DNA from: Thiomargarita sp.
GTDB lineage: Bacteria; Pseudomonadota; Gammaproteobacteria; Beggiatoales; Beggiatoaceae
Length of the DNA stretch: 64,000 bases
Reading direction: 5' to 3'
Assembly: GCA_020721005.1 (NCBI GenBank)
Contig: DYNP01000001.1
Span: 248,001 to 312,000, forward strand
This document shows, piece after piece, positions 35,807 to 43,749 of the stretch. Below the pieces are notes generated by a model. The model saw nothing but the letters and a program-made list of their open reading frames with translations, was not told where the DNA came from and ran no database searches. The position numbers and the translations under genes were made by a program. Each line of letters starts with the position of its first letter. Position 1 is the first letter of the stretch.

Positions 35807-36133
35807 ATGTTTAAAATCACCGAAGCTGCGGCCCAACAAATTCTCAAAGCTGCTCAACAAAATGAAATGACCCACTGGTCCCTACGATTGGCTGCCCAAC
35901 GCACTCCTGATGGCAGCATCGACTATGGCATGGGCTTTGATGAGAAACACGAGGAAGACATTGCGATCATATCCAGAGAAGTGGAAATTATTTTTCACCC
36001 CAACTATCAAGAATTATTGCAAGGTGCCATGATGGACTTTGTAGAATTGACTGAAGGGGACTATCGCTTTATCTTCCTCAATCCCAACGACCCCCATTAT
36101 ATTCCCCCCAACTCTGGTGGAGAATCTGCTTAA
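35807..36133 (+). CDS. dsrR: DsrR, cysteine-less IscA-like protein
   Basis: A 108-residue protein of the A-type (IscA/HesB) fold: MFKITEAAAQQILKAA, LRLAAQRTPDGSIDYGMGFDE, then the acidic GDYRFIFLNPNDP end. It contains no cysteine at all, so the three iron-sulfur ligands of IscA are missing. This is exactly the feature of DsrR in Allochromatium vinosum, where the protein lacks cluster-binding residues and acts after transcription on Dsr protein levels. It follows dsrN by 61 bases. Together the pair argues that the organism oxidises stored sulfur by the reverse dissimilatory sulfite reductase pathway, with the rest of the dsr genes outside this window. Confidence 0.88.
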   Translation: MFKITEAAAQQILKAAQQNEMTHWSLRLAAQRTPDGSIDYGMGFDEKHEEDIAIISREVEIIFHPNYQELLQGAMMDFVELTEGDYRFIFLNPNDPHYIPPNSGGESA

Positions 36134-36195
36134 CTCTCCCCTGCCCAAACTCCACCAACATGAGTCACCATTCCCACTCACTCGACACTGACCCC

Positions 36196-37752
36196 ATGAC
36201 TTTAATTGCTTATCTATTGCTCATGATCGGGTTACTGAGTGCCTGTGCCCCCCAACCCCCAATATCTTCACCAGGGCATATTCAACACACGGAAAAATCT
36301 GCCTCCAAAGAAGACATTCCTCCCATTGCCCAACACACCCCCTATCTCCCCGTTCCCAAACCCACAGTTCCCTTAGAAACTTATACCGTGGTAGTCAGTG
36401 GGGTGCCGGTGGACAAACTGCTATTTGCTCTGGGACGAGATGCGGGACTGAATATCGACATTCATCCCGGTATCAAAGGCAATTTAACTCTCAATGCAGT
36501 CAATCAAACCCTGCCACAACTGCTCGAAAGAATTGCCCAACAAATTGAATTGCGCTATCGGCTAGAAGGCAATCACGTTATCATCACCCCAGATTTGCCT
36601 TACACTCAAATTTACAAAATCAGCTATCTCAATCTGAGTCGAGACAGTCGCAGTGAAATGAGTATTTCCACACAAATCATCAGCGACACCAGCCAAATTG
36701 GAGGAGGCAGTGGAGGAAAAAGTGGAGGAGAAAATAACTCTACCACCACTATCAGCACAATATCTAATCACCAATTCTGGGCAAACCTAGAAAAAAATAT
36801 CCTTGCCATTCTCGCCAATCACAGCCAAATAGCCCTGTCTGCTCAATCCGTTATTGTCAACCCGGAAACAGGAATTCTCACCATTCATGCCACTGAAAAA
36901 CAACATAAAGCCGTTCAACACTTTATCGATCAAGTTCTCAGCATTGCCCAACAGCAGGTACTGATTGAAGCCACCATTGTCGAAGTCAGTCTCAGCGACC
37001 GTTATCAAGCTGGAATCGATTGGCAACGCCTACATGGTGATTTTTCCTACATCCAAGCCCTCAGCGGTGGCAACTTGGGCAGTGCCCCTTTTTACTCATT
37101 TGAGTACAATAATCCCAACAGCAAATTGGGCGATGTATCTGCCACGGTGCGATTTCTCGAAGAATTTGGGAACATCAAAGTGCTTTCCAGTCCCAAGATT
37201 ATAGCCCTGAACAATCAGACCGCTATTCTGAAAGTCGTTGATAACATTGTCTATTTCACCACTCAAGTCGATGTCAATGAAACTGAAACTCGCACTCGAG
37301 AAACTTACACCACTGAAATCAATACAGTACCGGTGGGACTGGTCATCACTATCATTCCCCAAATTAATGAAAACGGGAATGTGAACTTAAACATTCGGCC
37401 CACAGTCTCGCGAATTATACGATACAAAACCGATCCCAATCCAGCACTTGCTCAAGCTGGGACTCTTAACCAAATCCCAGAAATCCAAATTCGCGAAATG
37501 GAAACTTTGCTCAGAATTAATGACGGTGAAATTGCGGTAATTGGTGGTCTGATGCAAGATATTACTGAACAAGACAAAACTGGCATTCCCGTCCTGTCTC
37601 AACTGCCTATTTTAGGTGATCTATTCAGCTATCGTGATGATCACTATGAAAAAACTGAACTGGTCATATTTTTACGGCCCAGAATTCTCAAAGGCAGTCA
37701 TGTGGAGGGCAACCCAGTTTATCAGCACTATCTGTCACCTCAAAATCAATAG
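36196..37752 (+). CDS. mshL: MSHA-type secretin lipoprotein (MshL)
   Basis: Outer-membrane secretin of type IV pilus-like secretion, 518 residues from ATG 36196 (an ATG at 36160 would add 12 residues before the signal). The lipobox is LLSAC, giving a lipid anchor at the Cys. It has an STN-like N domain (VDKLLFALGRDAGLNIDIHPGIKGNLTL), a secretin N domain with a Gly/Ser-rich loop (GGGSGGKSGGE) near residue 180, and the C-terminal secretin channel (PVGLVITIIPQINENG, GEIAVIGGLMQDITEQDKTGIPVLSQLP). The domain order and YKISYLNLSRDSRSEM follow the MshL subfamily rather than PilQ. Other msh genes are not in the window on this strand. Confidence 0.87.
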   Translation: MTLIAYLLLMIGLLSACAPQPPISSPGHIQHTEKSASKEDIPPIAQHTPYLPVPKPTVPLETYTVVVSGVPVDKLLFALGRDAGLNIDIHPGIKGNLTLNAVNQTLPQLLERIAQQIELRYRLEGNHVIITPDLPYTQIYKISYLNLSRDSRSEMSISTQIISDTSQIGGGSGGKSGGENNSTTTISTISNHQFWANLEKNILAILANHSQIALSAQSVIVNPETGILTIHATEKQHKAVQHFIDQVLSIAQQQVLIEATIVEVSLSDRYQAGIDWQRLHGDFSYIQALSGGNLGSAPFYSFEYNNPNSKLGDVSATVRFLEEFGNIKVLSSPKIIALNNQTAILKVVDNIVYFTTQVDVNETETRTRETYTTEINTVPVGLVITIIPQINENGNVNLNIRPTVSRIIRYKTDPNPALAQAGTLNQIPEIQIREMETLLRINDGEIAVIGGLMQDITEQDKTGIPVLSQLPILGDLFSYRDDHYEKTELVIFLRPRILKGSHVEGNPVYQHYLSPQNQ

Positions 37753-37756
37753 ATGA

Positions 37757-38908
37757 TTATAAAAATAAAGTCAGAATTCCCGTGTAGCCATACAGACGTT
37801 GATGATAAATCTCCCCATTGGCAAAAAAACCCACCAAGGGGAAATCTCCCAAAGTGTTTTGAATGATCTTTAACTCTTGGGAATCATTTCCAAACAAATT
37901 CTTACCTCGTCCCAGACAAGAATAATAAATGCCCCCTTTGGGCGGTTTGTGAATGCGAGACCTTAAATGGTTAAGCATTCTCACCAAATCCTCACTGGCA
38001 CTTTCAATATCGCGACGCGTGAATAAAATGGACATCCCTGGCTGCACATTGTCCCCAATAGCCAACAACTTATGTTGAGGATCAATTCCAATCAAAGTGC
38101 GAACCAAATAATCTCCCAAATCCGAACCTGCAACGGGTAAAGCCGCAAAAATATACCCTCCTACCTTACCCAAATCACTCGCCAATTCTTCCCCAATATC
38201 CTGATTGAACACATCTAAAGCAGGCAAATTATCCAAGCGAATGATGATATTATGACTACAATCGGTGATTTGATGTCGGGGACCAATGGCAGTGCATCCC
38301 TGACTTAATTGAGTGACCACCTGCACCTCTTTTGAGAATAACACCCCGGATAAGCCACCTTCGGTAATTTTATTGGCAATTTGCAAATAATTATCCCGGG
38401 AACTGGTCAATCCCCCCACCAAAAAACATTCGTTCAACTGTTCACTTAATCGTTGAATCATCTCAATAATTCTTATATTGCGTGGATCCCCATGCACCAC
38501 CGCAAACATGGGTTGCTGATCATCATACCAATCCTCATCCAACAAAGAAACTAACTCCTTATCTGAGGCACTGAATACCTTAAACGATTGAGGAGGAAAC
38601 TGAGCCACCATCACTGCCATGGCTGGTTTGTCAAAATATTCAATTCCCGAACTGCAAATACCAATACCTGTCGTGCCCACCCAATCTTGAATACCGGTGG
38701 TCTCCTTAAAAAAAGCCACAATATCAATTAAATCCTTGAGAAATAAATCAGTCAGGTATAAAAATCCCAAGTTAGCTCCAGCCACCTGGCCCAACTGTTC
38801 CAAACACTCTTTGGCTGCAATCTCCCACTGTTCCGCCGTGGCATGTCCCACCTTAAACTGTTGCATACTATTGGCTTGAAAAGACCCTGCCAACTTATTG
38901 TCATACAT
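37757..38908 (-). CDS. FIST-domain sensor protein
   Basis: A 383-residue cytoplasmic protein composed of FIST N and FIST C domains, which in signalling proteins bind small ligands such as amino acids. The N half (MQQFKVGHATAEQWEIAAKECLEQLG, WVGTTGIGICSSG, FLVGGLTSSRDNY) and the C half (AGSDLGDYLVRTLIGIDPQ, GMSILFTRRDIESASEDLVRML, GIYYSCLGRGKNLFGNDSQE, PLVGFFANGEI) are complete. No kinase, cyclase or chemoreceptor domain is attached and no such gene is next to it, so the partner is unknown. Its end is 5 bases from the convergent mshL stop. Confidence 0.85.
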   Translation of the reverse strand: MYDNKLAGSFQANSMQQFKVGHATAEQWEIAAKECLEQLGQVAGANLGFLYLTDLFLKDLIDIVAFFKETTGIQDWVGTTGIGICSSGIEYFDKPAMAVMVAQFPPQSFKVFSASDKELVSLLDEDWYDDQQPMFAVVHGDPRNIRIIEMIQRLSEQLNECFLVGGLTSSRDNYLQIANKITEGGLSGVLFSKEVQVVTQLSQGCTAIGPRHQITDCSHNIIIRLDNLPALDVFNQDIGEELASDLGKVGGYIFAALPVAGSDLGDYLVRTLIGIDPQHKLLAIGDNVQPGMSILFTRRDIESASEDLVRMLNHLRSRIHKPPKGGIYYSCLGRGKNLFGNDSQELKIIQNTLGDFPLVGFFANGEIYHQRLYGYTGILTLFL

Positions 38909-38951
38909 GATACTTCTCCCAAAAATTTCATAAATTAATGCGGCTAATAAT

Positions 38952-38977
38952 GTTGGGTTACGCTCCGCTAACCCAAC
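38952..38977. repeat. hairpin element GTTGGGTTA-8-TAACCCAAC
   Basis: A perfect 9-base inverted repeat with loop CGCTCCGC, followed by CTAC, in the 96-base gap between the FIST gene and the NHL/caspase-like gene. Sequences of the form GTTGGGTTACGC...TAACCCAAC are a well-known dispersed intergenic hairpin in many bacterial genomes, so this is one copy of such an element rather than a gene-specific terminator. Confidence 0.8.
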
Positions 38978-39004
38978 CTACTTTTCTAGTTCTAAATCAA
39001 TGAG

Positions 39005-41452
39005 TTACTTAACCTCAAAACTTTTTTGAATCAAAGTTTGAGAAGGTAATAAGGAATTGCGAAAGGGCAAATCTTCAGTGGGACTGTGCAACAGAAAAAC
39101 TTTATACTGACCCTTTTTAAGTATTTCTTTACCCACTGCCCCTTCAAACACTAATTCCCCAGCAGATGGCGGCCACAGAGGAAAATTATACGGATCATCA
39201 GTTATTGCAAAGGGTGAAAATTGATTCAGTCCCTTGGCTGCAAACAGTTTTTTATCGGGCAACATTATCACCACTGCTTGGGACCAATCTTCATCAACCA
39301 ACTGGGGAACTCGAATTTTCACCGTTTCTCCCTCTGAATAGCTGGGCTGGGATATCTCCGGCTCATTCCCCAACAAAGGTTCCTCCACAGTTGCTATAAC
39401 CATGCCCGAACCAATGTAGTAGTCTTTATAAGGTTCCACAGATTTATCAGATAAAACCAATTGTTCCTCAGTACCCCAAAAGAAAAGAGGCAGTTGTTCT
39501 GAGGGTATGTCCAGGTCCAGGTATTCATTCTGCGACTTTATTTTTAAGAGTGCTTCCGAAACCTGGCCTCCCCAATTCATGAGATTGCCCCACAATACCC
39601 AAGAAAGTGAAGTTTTTTTGTCAGGACTGAAAGGGCTGCCTATGAAAATCCGCAATCTCCCCTCAGGTATTTTCAAGGATTGTAAAGCTGAATACAATTC
39701 ATTGGAAGAAGGTCGATCGTCGATGATCAACATATTTCCCAAACTGTTGCTTTCAGCTTGTTTTATCCAATTAAGAACGGATTTAGTAGAAAAGGGACCG
39801 CGTTCATCGCCCACCCAATAGATCAGCCAGTCTTGGGTCTTTTCTTGTCCCCATTCAGTAAATGCAAAATCAAGATTCTTGCGGTTGAGTGAAGCAGTTA
39901 CTCCTTGACTTGGATGATTGCTCAAGTAATAAATATCTTCACTTTGATAACCTAAAGAGCGGAGAACCTGATAAGCTTTATCAGCCATCGGCACAGCATT
40001 TTTGGATTTGGAAGTGACCACCAATACAGCCCGATCTCGATAAGGATGGTTAATTTGTACAGACACAGTTTTCGGTCGCGCAATATTCCTCGATTGATCT
40101 TGAGCATAAATTACCAAGGAATAAGTGCCCGCTTCTTTAAAGGGAATGGAGCTGGTGTAGCGTTGCTCTTCCCCCCTCTCTCTTTCGCCAGTGGGAAGCA
40201 ACTCAAAACTGGGCATTTTTACCAAAGTCCCACTTGGAGAATAAGGAGATACTCCTGATTCTGGACGAATTTCTGCCCACACTTTGGCCACCGGCGAGTC
40301 TGAGATTTTGACATTGACTTCCATATCAACTTGTAAAGCATCTGTATCGATTTTCTCTGGAGAAACTGAAATGATTTCAGGGAGTTGATGATCAGTGGGG
40401 GTGTTGAGATTGCCAATCCAATAATTTTGAGCCAGTTGATGATCAGTTTCGGAATTCCCCTCGTGATCCCCAGTTGTTTCTAATTGGGGAGTTTGCTCAG
40501 ACTTGCCGGCAAGGACATGATCATAAGCCAAGGTAAATGCTTCTCCAATATTTGCGCCATATAGGATTGAATTCCAAAAGAAATACGAAAATGAAATTCC
40601 CGTATTGTGTATTTTGGCAGTTTCTTCCTTGTCAGCACTGGTAACTATGAGGCGCTTGGGTTTGGCCAAGGGCTTTATAAAACTGCCGGAGTAGCAGGCT
40701 TCGTAAATCAATTTGACAGTGCCATTCCCAGTTGCTTGAAATTCATCCAACCACTGGCTTAAATCAGTCACCTGCAACCTTTCACTGTCACTGTCACTTA
40801 AAACAAAGGCACCCTCTATTCCATGATCAACCAAATATAAGGTCAAATGACCTTGGGGATTGTCGGCCTTGGCCCATTCTGTAATTGCTTTTCTTATATT
40901 TTCCTGGGTGGGAGGACCATCTATGTCATCTGCTTTACCATTGCCATCCACGTCAGAACTCTCTTTCTTTACATTGTCATCTTGTTTATTATTGTTATCC
41001 GACTGATCAGAATTCTCTGCGGCCTTTTCATCCATCAAATAATGGATGTTTTGTTTGGTAAAACCTTGATAAATCAAGGTAAAATAAGCAAAATTACTAA
41101 GAAGTTGGGAGGCTTCCCAAAGTTTATCGCTTTCACCTTTTCTTCCCACCACGATAATGGCTTTTCCATCTTCAAATTGTTTGGGGGTGAATAGTTGAAT
41201 TCGATTGTGACCTGGGTCGGTTACATAGGCGATCCCTTGTGGGTCCACTGCAATTCCAATGGGTTGGTTAAATTGACCTGGGAATACTCCAAATTCTCCC
41301 CATTTGCTAACGAATTCAAAGGATTCTGAAAATTTTAGGATACGGGCATTGTTGGAATCGACCACATACAAGTTATTGTGTTGGTCAGCAAAAATACCAG
41401 CCAAGCGACTGAATTGGGTATTACACTCTTCTTTGGGATTGTAGGAATCCAA
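39005..41452 (-). CDS. caspase-like (clan CD) protein with NHL repeats; 3' part of a probably frameshifted gene
   Basis: An 815-residue frame starting TTG. Residues 1-95 hold two NHL propeller repeats (RLAGIFADQHNNLYVVDSNNARILKFSE; PIGIAVDPQGIAYVTDPGHNRIQLF). Residues about 95-330 form a caspase/legumain-like peptidase domain with catalytic H210 in LVDHGIEG and C253 in YEACYSGSF, interrupted by an Asp/Asn/Lys-rich insert at about 150-180. An Ig-like region follows (400-465), then a second domain of the same fold (RDRAVLVVTSKSKNA on) in which the His and Cys positions read WVGDERG and IIDDRPSS, so it is inactive. It has no signal peptide of its own and overlaps the preceding exported NHL protein by 32 bases in another frame; see the finding on the split gene. 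Confidence 0.83.
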   Translation of the reverse strand: MDSYNPKEECNTQFSRLAGIFADQHNNLYVVDSNNARILKFSESFEFVSKWGEFGVFPGQFNQPIGIAVDPQGIAYVTDPGHNRIQLFTPKQFEDGKAIIVVGRKGESDKLWEASQLLSNFAYFTLIYQGFTKQNIHYLMDEKAAENSDQSDNNNKQDDNVKKESSDVDGNGKADDIDGPPTQENIRKAITEWAKADNPQGHLTLYLVDHGIEGAFVLSDSDSERLQVTDLSQWLDEFQATGNGTVKLIYEACYSGSFIKPLAKPKRLIVTSADKEETAKIHNTGISFSYFFWNSILYGANIGEAFTLAYDHVLAGKSEQTPQLETTGDHEGNSETDHQLAQNYWIGNLNTPTDHQLPEIISVSPEKIDTDALQVDMEVNVKISDSPVAKVWAEIRPESGVSPYSPSGTLVKMPSFELLPTGERERGEEQRYTSSIPFKEAGTYSLVIYAQDQSRNIARPKTVSVQINHPYRDRAVLVVTSKSKNAVPMADKAYQVLRSLGYQSEDIYYLSNHPSQGVTASLNRKNLDFAFTEWGQEKTQDWLIYWVGDERGPFSTKSVLNWIKQAESNSLGNMLIIDDRPSSNELYSALQSLKIPEGRLRIFIGSPFSPDKKTSLSWVLWGNLMNWGGQVSEALLKIKSQNEYLDLDIPSEQLPLFFWGTEEQLVLSDKSVEPYKDYYIGSGMVIATVEEPLLGNEPEISQPSYSEGETVKIRVPQLVDEDWSQAVVIMLPDKKLFAAKGLNQFSPFAITDDPYNFPLWPPSAGELVFEGAVGKEILKKGQYKVFLLHSPTEDLPFRNSLLPSQTLIQKSFEVK

Positions 41453-43430
41453 ACACTCTACCGGGATTTAATTTCTTATATTGTCCATATTTTTCAATCA
41501 GTTTCCCCGTAAGATCAAATTTGACAATGTGGGGACCAACCAGTTTTTCTTCTGAGTTTACGTGAATATAGGTGTCGGTTACGTAAACGGCTTGGTCAGT
41601 GACTGCAATCCCAAAGGGAGCATTTAATTCTTCTCGACCCCCAAACTGATTTTGTAAATTGCCATTGGAATCATAGTGATAGATTCGTTTGCCCAGGCCG
41701 TCAACCACATAGATCTGGTCATTGCGATCTGCGGTAATATTGATGGGCACAATCAAATTGTTCAGCAATTCATTAACCGCTGAAATCAGTCCCCCATCGC
41801 CTAGAAATAAGAAAGGAGAGGTAAACGAGGAGGAAGGGGAGGATAAAGAGTTGAGAACATCACCGAAATTGTGCCAAGAGACCATTTCTTGTTGACATTC
41901 TTCATCCAATCGGTAAATTTGTAAATTTAAAGCATCTACCACGTAGACTCGTCCCTGACTGTCTACAGTTACGCTGATGGGTAATAAAAATTGTGCCTGT
42001 CCACAGGTGCTGTTTTGCCACTCAAGATCCAATTCCCAATCAGGTTTAAATTTCATGATTCGATGACGAAGTGCATCAGCCACATAAATAGCATTGGTGC
42101 GTGGACTGACAGCAATTCCCAAAGGTGCTGCTATTTTTTTGTTTTGACTTTGCTGATTTGACCAACGGGATCCAGGTTGTCCATTGGGAAAATAGTGTTG
42201 GATAGCGGATTCTGGGAATAGATAAGTTACATACAGATTGCCTTTATTGTCTTTACCCAGTCCACTGGGCACTGAAAATTTAACATTTCGTTCTTTAAAA
42301 TCATTGATCAGACTCAAAATGGCAGTCAATCCGTCTTCTACGTTGATTGAGCGCTCATGATTGGCAAATATTTTGAGAATTTCATTGCCAGTGACTTTCA
42401 TTTCTGAAGGGACGACAGGGGTGGCCGCTATTTGTTGTTGAATGAATTGAACTAATACTGAATTGAACCAGGCTTTGGGATCTCGCATTTTTTTCAGTAT
42501 TATTTCCAATGAAATTCCCTGGGCATCTCCCCATTCATCAACCAATTTTCCGTCTAGAGTAAATTTTTGGAGGCGGCTATTGCCTCGGTCAGCCACATAC
42601 AGATAATCGCCTATAACTTCAATATCTGCGGGGAATTTTAATTGTCCAGGCTCGCTGCCAAATTTGCCCCATTGAGTCAATAATTTGCCCTGAGCATCGT
42701 ATTTCCCAATGCAATGTTTATTTTCTTCAGAAATATAGAAATTTCCATAATCATCAAGAGCGAGGTGTAAGGTGTTAAAATGAGAGGCTTCTTCCTTCTC
42801 TGATTCCGAGTCTTGACAAACTTCTGAAATCAACCAACGTTGTATCAATTTGCCATTGGGATCAAATTTAGACAGGCTGCGTTGTTGGGCCAGATTGTTG
42901 GCTGCCACATACAAATTATCTTCCCGATCAATAACTAAGCTGTCTGCACCGTCTAGGCCATTGGTTTGTATATTTGCCACGGTTTGCTTTTTTTCCAGTT
43001 GCCATTCTTTAACATGTTGGCCTGCGGGCGTGAATTTTTGCACCACGATACCATCGATGATCCCAAATTCTGGGGGTCTCTCCTCTGTATAGGGATCATA
43101 ATCGGCTTCGGATTGGGTAAATCGATACAATACAAAGATAGATCCTTCACTGTCTACGGCCAATTTTCTGGGCACTATTTTCTTGTTCTCATGCCATTTC
43201 CAAGAGTCAATCAGGTGACCAGTAGAGGTGAGTTTTCGAATGAGAATATTGTCAGAATCGGTAACGTAGAAATTGCCTTGTTGATCTTCCACAATGTCCA
43301 AAGGTTGGGTAAAATACCAAGGTTGGGATAATAATGGCCAAAATTGCTTAAATTGATAGGTTTCTGTGGCAGCCAGGGGAAAATGGAATAAATAGAGGAG
43401 CAGAGTTAGGAAAACAAGGGGTATTTTCAT
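41421..43430 (-). CDS. exported NHL-repeat beta-propeller protein; 5' part of a probably frameshifted gene
   Basis: A 669-residue protein with a signal peptide (MKIPLVFLTLLLYLFHFPLA) and at least nine NHL-type repeats with the usual pattern, such as PLDIVEDQQGNFYVTDSDNILIRKL, KFPADIEVIGDYLYVADRGNSRLQKF, APLGIAVSPRTNAIYVADALRHRIMKF and APFGIAVTDQAVYVTDTYIH. Such propellers bind proteins or glycans. It ends abruptly (NPGRVFGFLQSQRRV) in the middle of a propeller blade, while the next frame downstream continues the blade. The ATG at 43430 has AAGGA at correct distance; a further-upstream start at 43589 would give an N-terminus lacking a signal. The gene is intact apart from this end. Confidence 0.85.
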   Translation of the reverse strand: MKIPLVFLTLLLYLFHFPLAATETYQFKQFWPLLSQPWYFTQPLDIVEDQQGNFYVTDSDNILIRKLTSTGHLIDSWKWHENKKIVPRKLAVDSEGSIFVLYRFTQSEADYDPYTEERPPEFGIIDGIVVQKFTPAGQHVKEWQLEKKQTVANIQTNGLDGADSLVIDREDNLYVAANNLAQQRSLSKFDPNGKLIQRWLISEVCQDSESEKEEASHFNTLHLALDDYGNFYISEENKHCIGKYDAQGKLLTQWGKFGSEPGQLKFPADIEVIGDYLYVADRGNSRLQKFTLDGKLVDEWGDAQGISLEIILKKMRDPKAWFNSVLVQFIQQQIAATPVVPSEMKVTGNEILKIFANHERSINVEDGLTAILSLINDFKERNVKFSVPSGLGKDNKGNLYVTYLFPESAIQHYFPNGQPGSRWSNQQSQNKKIAAPLGIAVSPRTNAIYVADALRHRIMKFKPDWELDLEWQNSTCGQAQFLLPISVTVDSQGRVYVVDALNLQIYRLDEECQQEMVSWHNFGDVLNSLSSPSSSFTSPFLFLGDGGLISAVNELLNNLIVPINITADRNDQIYVVDGLGKRIYHYDSNGNLQNQFGGREELNAPFGIAVTDQAVYVTDTYIHVNSEEKLVGPHIVKFDLTGKLIEKYGQYKKLNPGRVFGFLQSQRRV

Positions 43431-43749
43431 AATTGGTCCTTTATGAAACGGTGAGGAGAATAATATTGTGGGTGAATAATACAGAAACCTGCACCACAGT
43501 TCAACGGAAGTGTGATTGTTGAAGTTTATACTATTTAAATATGTGATTGGCTCATCGTCGTTATCGTTTAAAAGTACTATTATACACAAATTTCAGGTCA
43601 TGCCAAATGGATTGGTGGGATTTTAGGGTTATGGGAAGCCCATTGACATAATTGTACTTGTTTATGAGGTACTGGTGAGGAAAATCAGGGCCAAAAAAAA
43701 GGAGGGAGTTTGACTCCCTCCTAAAAGTGCCTAGTTACTTAGCAACTGG
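43431..43749. other. gene-free region upstream of the NHL gene
   Basis: Contains the promoter region of the NHL gene and, at its far end, the terminator of the choice-of-anchor-D gene described separately. AT-rich around 43510-43550 (TATACTATTTAAATATG). No reading frame or repeat supported otherwise. Confidence 0.5.
43693..43721 (-). terminator. rho-independent terminator of the choice-of-anchor-D gene
   Basis: Read on the minus strand it is a perfect 9-base stem, GGAGGGAGT and ACTCCCTCC with a 3-base loop (43701-43721), followed immediately by a run of eight T (43700 to 43693). It lies 29 bases past the stop codon at 43750, which places it for the gene that ends there and keeps its transcript from entering the NHL gene. 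Confidence 0.92.

Noticed and set aside
35807-36133. Iron-sulfur carrier IscA/ErpA
   Set aside because: The fold matches, but all three cysteine ligands are missing, which fits DsrR instead.
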